Origin: CAVPEW01 sp050247895
GTDB taxonomy: Bacteria > Actinomycetota > Acidimicrobiia > Acidimicrobiales > VFJN01
Assembly (NCBI GenBank): GCA_050247895.1
Contig: JBFWTJ010000049.1
Coordinates: 1 to 16,828, forward strand
Direction of reading: 5' to 3'
DNA length: 16,828 nt
The notes beneath the pieces were generated by a model. That model saw only the letters and a list, made by a program, of their open reading frames with translations, ran no database searches and was not told the DNA's origin. This document shows positions 13,947 to 16,828 of the stretch, one piece after another. A program made the position numbers and the translations under genes. Numbering within the stretch: the stretch's first letter is position 1; each line of letters begins with the position of its first letter.

Positions 13947-15962
13947 GTGGTCGCGGCGGCAGGAGCGGAGCTGGTCGTGTTCTGCGCCGGCACGACGTGG
14001 ACCGGCCAGTGGCTGGCCGACCAGCCGATGGCCCAGGAGCTGACCCGCTTCCGGCCCGTCCTGTACGTCGACCCCCCGGTGTCGCTCCTCTCGCCCCGCC
14101 GCGACGCCCACGCCGCGTCGGCGCTGGAGGGCCCCCGCCTGCGCCGGATCGGCGAGCGCCTGTGGCGGCTCACGCCCGTCGTCCCGCCGGGCCGCAGCCG
14201 GCCGGTGGTGCGCGACGTCGTCCCGGCCTTCACCCGCCGGGCGGTGCGCCGGGCCGTGGCCGAGCTGGGGATGGAGCCGGTGGCCGTGGTGGTGGCATCG
14301 CTCAACCCGGTGCTCGACACCTTCCCCGGGGCCCGGCGGGTGCTCTACGCCACCGACGACTTCGCGGCCGGGGCCCGCCTCATGAACCTCGGCCCGGAGC
14401 GGGTCCAACGGGCCCAGGACCGGGCCCTGGCCACCGCCGACGTGGTGGTCGTGGTCTCCGGCGCCCTGGCCGACAAGTGGCGCCGCCCGGGCCTGGAGCC
14501 CGTGGTGATCGAGAACGGCGTGGAGGTCGACCGCTACCTCGACGCGACCGACCGGCCCCGGCCCGCGGCCCTGGCCCTGCCCGACCCGGTCGCCGGCTTC
14601 GTGGGCAACGTCTCGGACCGCATCGACGTGGCGCTGCTCGAGGCGGTGGCGGCACGGGGCACGTCGCTCCTGCTGGTCGGGCCCCGGTCGCCGATGGCCG
14701 AGGAGGCCCGCCTGGAGGCCGTGCTGGCCCGCCCCAACGTGCAGTGGGTCGACCACCAGCCCTACGAGACGATGCCGGACTGGGTCGGGGCCATGCGCGC
14801 CGGCCTGGTGCCCTACCGGGTCGACGACTTCAACCGGGCCAGCTCCCCGCTCAAGGTCCTCGAGTACCTGGCCGCGGGCATCGAGGCCGTGTCCTCGCCG
14901 CTGCCCTCCATCGTCGCCCTCGGCGACGTCGTGCGCCTGGCCGAGGGCCCGGCCGACTTCGCCGACGCGGTCGACGCCGCCCTGTCCGCCACGCCCTCGC
15001 CCGAGCTGGTGGCCCGGCGCCGGGCCGTGGTGGCCGACCGGAGCTGGGAGGCGGCCGCCGGGCGCCTCGCGGCCACGATCGGGATCGACGGGCCGGTGGT
15101 AGCCTCGACCGGCGGCAAGGGCGGAACGGCGGAAGGGCAGCAGATGGCGACGACGGCGGGCGCGTCCGGTCGCTTGGGTCGGACCTACTCGGCCCGGTTC
15201 TACGAGGGCATCGACGCCGGGTCGGCGCGCAGCGCGGCCCGGGTCGTGCCACTCGTGGTCTCGGTGGTGAAGCCGACCTCGGTGGTCGACGTGGGCTGCG
15301 GGACCGGCACCTGGCTGGCCGCCTTCAAGGACGCCGGCGTGCCCGACGTGCTCGGCCTCGACGGCGGCGCGCCCGGTCCCCAGACCCGGATCGACCCGAC
15401 CGAGCTGCGCACGGTCGACCTGTCCCGCCCCATCGACGTCGGCCGCACCTTCGACCTCGCCGTCACCCTCGAGGTCGCCGAGCACCTCCCCGCCTCCCGG
15501 TCGGCGTCGCTGGTCGACGACCTCTGCCGCCTGGCCCCGGTCGTGCTGTTCTCGGCCGCGATACCCGGCCAGGGGGGCACCGAGCACGTCACGGAGCGCT
15601 GGCCGAGCTACTGGGTCGAGCTGTTCGCGGCCCACGGCTACGAGCTGGTCGACCGGATCCGCCCGTCGATCTGGGACGAGGACGACGTCGAGTCCTGGTA
15701 CGCCCAGAACGTGCTCCTCTTCGCGGCGCCCGAGGCCCGGGCCCACCTCGACCTGGACGCGCCCGGCCTGTCGGCCCAGGACTGGGGCGGACGCGCCGTC
15801 GTGCACCCCCGGCTGCTGGAGGCCCAGCACGGCACGCCCGACCTGCGAGCGGAGTCACCCCGCTCGCTGCTGTCGATGGCCGGCCGCAGCCTGGCCGACT
15901 CGGGCCGCTGCCTGGCCGCGCTGGTGCCGGCCACGGTCGGGCGCCTCCGCTCGCGGGCGTGA
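13947..15962 (+). CDS. Glycosyltransferase fused to a class I SAM-dependent methyltransferase
   Basis: One open frame of 671 residues with no stop between two domains. Residues 1-~385 look like a GT-B fold, GT4-related glycosyltransferase: LYVDPPVSLL, VLYATDDFAAGA, VVIENGVEVDRY, GFVGNVSDRIDVALL and the donor-site SPLKVLEYLAAG (the EX7E region reads E…GIEAVSSPLPS). Residues ~400-620 hold a Rossmann methyltransferase: motif I VVDVGCGTGTW (446-456), DVLGLDGG for the acidic ribose-binding position, and FDLAVTLEVAEHLP, the usual EVAEHL motif of small-molecule methyltransferases. A Gly/Ala/Thr-rich linker (~388-410) joins them. The protein would add a sugar and methylate the product or a nearby residue of a surface glycan. 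Start GTG 13947 is probably leaderless. An internal ATG at 15144 (Met400) has a good ribosome site, so a separate methyltransferase may also be made. Confidence 0.85.
   Translation: MVAAAGAELVVFCAGTTWTGQWLADQPMAQELTRFRPVLYVDPPVSLLSPRRDAHAASALEGPRLRRIGERLWRLTPVVPPGRSRPVVRDVVPAFTRRAVRRAVAELGMEPVAVVVASLNPVLDTFPGARRVLYATDDFAAGARLMNLGPERVQRAQDRALATADVVVVVSGALADKWRRPGLEPVVIENGVEVDRYLDATDRPRPAALALPDPVAGFVGNVSDRIDVALLEAVAARGTSLLLVGPRSPMAEEARLEAVLARPNVQWVDHQPYETMPDWVGAMRAGLVPYRVDDFNRASSPLKVLEYLAAGIEAVSSPLPSIVALGDVVRLAEGPADFADAVDAALSATPSPELVARRRAVVADRSWEAAAGRLAATIGIDGPVVASTGGKGGTAEGQQMATTAGASGRLGRTYSARFYEGIDAGSARSAARVVPLVVSVVKPTSVVDVGCGTGTWLAAFKDAGVPDVLGLDGGAPGPQTRIDPTELRTVDLSRPIDVGRTFDLAVTLEVAEHLPASRSASLVDDLCRLAPVVLFSAAIPGQGGTEHVTERWPSYWVELFAAHGYELVDRIRPSIWDEDDVESWYAQNVLLFAAPEARAHLDLDAPGLSAQDWGGRAVVHPRLLEAQHGTPDLRAESPRSLLSMAGRSLADSGRCLAALVPATVGRLRSRA
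15131..15137 (+). promoter_or_regulatory. Internal ribosome binding site before the methyltransferase domain
   Basis: GGAAGGG lies 6-7 nt before the in-frame ATG at 15144-15146, exactly at the domain boundary. It could give a free methyltransferase from the same message. TAGCCT-like bases (about 15102-15107) occur upstream, but a promoter there is speculative. Confidence 0.4.
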
Positions 15963-16828
15963 CCCGGGTCCACCTCGAGCTCACCCGGTCCCTCGACGTC
16001 GCGGCGTGGACCGCGGCCTGGGACCGGGGGCTGCGACCGGACCGCTACCCCTACGGACTGGACCGGCTGGCCCGCCCCGGCCTGGAGCTGACCGTGCGCC
16101 CGCCGGTCGCCCCCGGCCCCTCCGACCGGTTCGTCGGCGGGCCGTTCCGGCGGCTGACCGGAGGGCTCGAGGTCGCCGAGGCGCTGCGGGACCGCTCCGG
16201 CCGGCGTGGCGCCGACGTGGTGCTGGCCTGGGACGAGCGGGCCGGGATCCCCGCCGCGCTCCGGGCCCGGGTCCCCGGCGAGCCGCCGGTCGTCACGGGC
16301 GTGATCTGGCTGACCGAGCCCGACGCCATCGCAAACCGCGCCGCCCGGGCCCTGGCCCGGGTGGGCCTGCCCCGGGCGCGTGCCGTGTTCGCCCTGTCCC
16401 CGGCCCAGCTCGACGTGCTGGCCGACCGGGCCGGCGTGGCCCACGAGCGCCTGCACCTGTTGCCCTTCGGGGTCGACGCCGACTTCTGGGGACCGGCCGC
16501 CGAGGCCGAGCGGGCCGGGCCGGTCCGGGTCTTCAGCGCCGGCAACGACCGCCACCGCGACCACGACCTCCTCGTGCGCGCCTTCGACCGGGTGGCCCGG
16601 GCCTGCCCGGGCACCGAGCTGGCCGTGGTGACCGAGCGCGACCTGGCCACCGGCACGGCCCCGGTCGAGCACCACCGGTCCCTGGACCACGTCGCCATGC
16701 GGGACCAGTACGCCCGGGCCTCGGTGGTCGCCGTGGCCGTGCGGCCCAACCTCCTCGTGGCGGGCATCACGGTGGTGGTCGAGGCGATGTTCGCCGGGCT
16801 GCCGGTGGTGACCACCCGCTCCCCGGGC
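15959..16828 (+). CDS. GT4-like glycosyltransferase, 3' end outside the window
   Basis: An open frame of 290 codons runs to the last base with no stop. It starts at a GTG that overlaps the previous stop as GTGA (15959-15962). The product begins MTRVHLELTRSLD and reads as a GT-B fold: an N-terminal acceptor half (VVTGVIWLTEPDAIAN, VFALSPAQLDVLADRAGV), a LHLLPFGVDADFW switch segment (compare PxGVD.xxF in GT4), then the donor half with RVFSAGNDRHRDHDLLVRAF, QYARASVVAVAVRPN and the EX7E-like EAMFAGLPVVTT near the cut end. That last motif binds the nucleotide-sugar in retaining group-1 transferases. It is missing only the final helices, perhaps 60-90 residues judging from family length. Coupled to the fused glycosyltransferase-methyltransferase, it probably acts next on the same glycan. 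Sugar and linkage are unknown. Confidence 0.85.
   Translation, partial: MTRVHLELTRSLDVAAWTAAWDRGLRPDRYPYGLDRLARPGLELTVRPPVAPGPSDRFVGGPFRRLTGGLEVAEALRDRSGRRGADVVLAWDERAGIPAALRARVPGEPPVVTGVIWLTEPDAIANRAARALARVGLPRARAVFALSPAQLDVLADRAGVAHERLHLLPFGVDADFWGPAAEAERAGPVRVFSAGNDRHRDHDLLVRAFDRVARACPGTELAVVTERDLATGTAPVEHHRSLDHVAMRDQYARASVVAVAVRPNLLVAGITVVVEAMFAGLPVVTTRSPG

Noticed and set aside
13806..15830. A 674-codon - strand frame over the glycosyltransferase-methyltransferase gene
   Set aside because: No recognisable domain, and composition typical of a GC-rich shadow. The opposite strand encodes clear GT and methyltransferase motifs.

Overview
The window is very GC-rich throughout (coding regions are close to saturated for G/C at third positions) and uses GTG starts freely, with GTGA stop/start overlaps. 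Secreted proteins carry long Thr/Val/Ala/Pro linkers of the type TTTTTVAP. Together these point to a high-GC actinobacterium. The Thr-rich linkers and the mix of genes suggest the class Acidimicrobiia (Iamia-like), but that placement is inference from style, not from a marker gene.

Layout. (1) 1-956, + strand: the tail of a NitT/TauT-type ABC permease and its ATPase, translationally coupled. (2) 1040-3912, + strand: a type I signal peptidase preceded by a roughly 440-residue Ala/Glu/Arg coiled coil, then a polytopic membrane protein of unknown function whose start is unclear. (3) 3870-7469, - strand: a 1199-residue secreted protein of five LamG-like modules, two Thr-rich linkers and a DUF11-type domain. 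(4) 7470-7797: the only long non-coding stretch, noticeably richer in A/T, lying between two divergent genes for exported proteins and holding candidate promoters, a perfect palindrome and two hairpins. (5) 7798-9864, + strand: a secreted carbohydrate-binding/malectin/beta-helix protein. A strong 13-bp hairpin at 9877-9909 separates it from the convergent next unit. (6) 13902-9911, - strand: a tight four-gene operon encoding a GNAT-like acyltransferase, an AMP-forming acyl ligase, a PLP-dependent fold-III decarboxylase and an acyl carrier protein. (7) 13947-end, + strand: a glycosyltransferase fused in frame to a SAM methyltransferase, then a second GT4-like glycosyltransferase that runs off the window.

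How it may fit together. The ligase/decarboxylase/ACP trio resembles the accessory enzymes of exosortase-A (XrtA) exopolysaccharide loci, and its logic parallels butirosin side-chain synthesis (acid loaded on a carrier protein, decarboxylated there, then transferred). With glycosyltransferases and a methyltransferase divergently next to it, and large secreted carbohydrate-binding proteins beyond, the right half reads as a surface-polysaccharide locus in which a carrier-bound amine-bearing acyl group might decorate the glycan. No exosortase and no PEP-CTERM tail is visible here, so that link rests on gene content only.

The points most worth a second look are the carrier-bound decarboxylation operon, the coiled-coil signal peptidase with an 11-residue repeat, the structured leader at 7667-7750, and the GT-methyltransferase fusion with an internal ribosome binding site.
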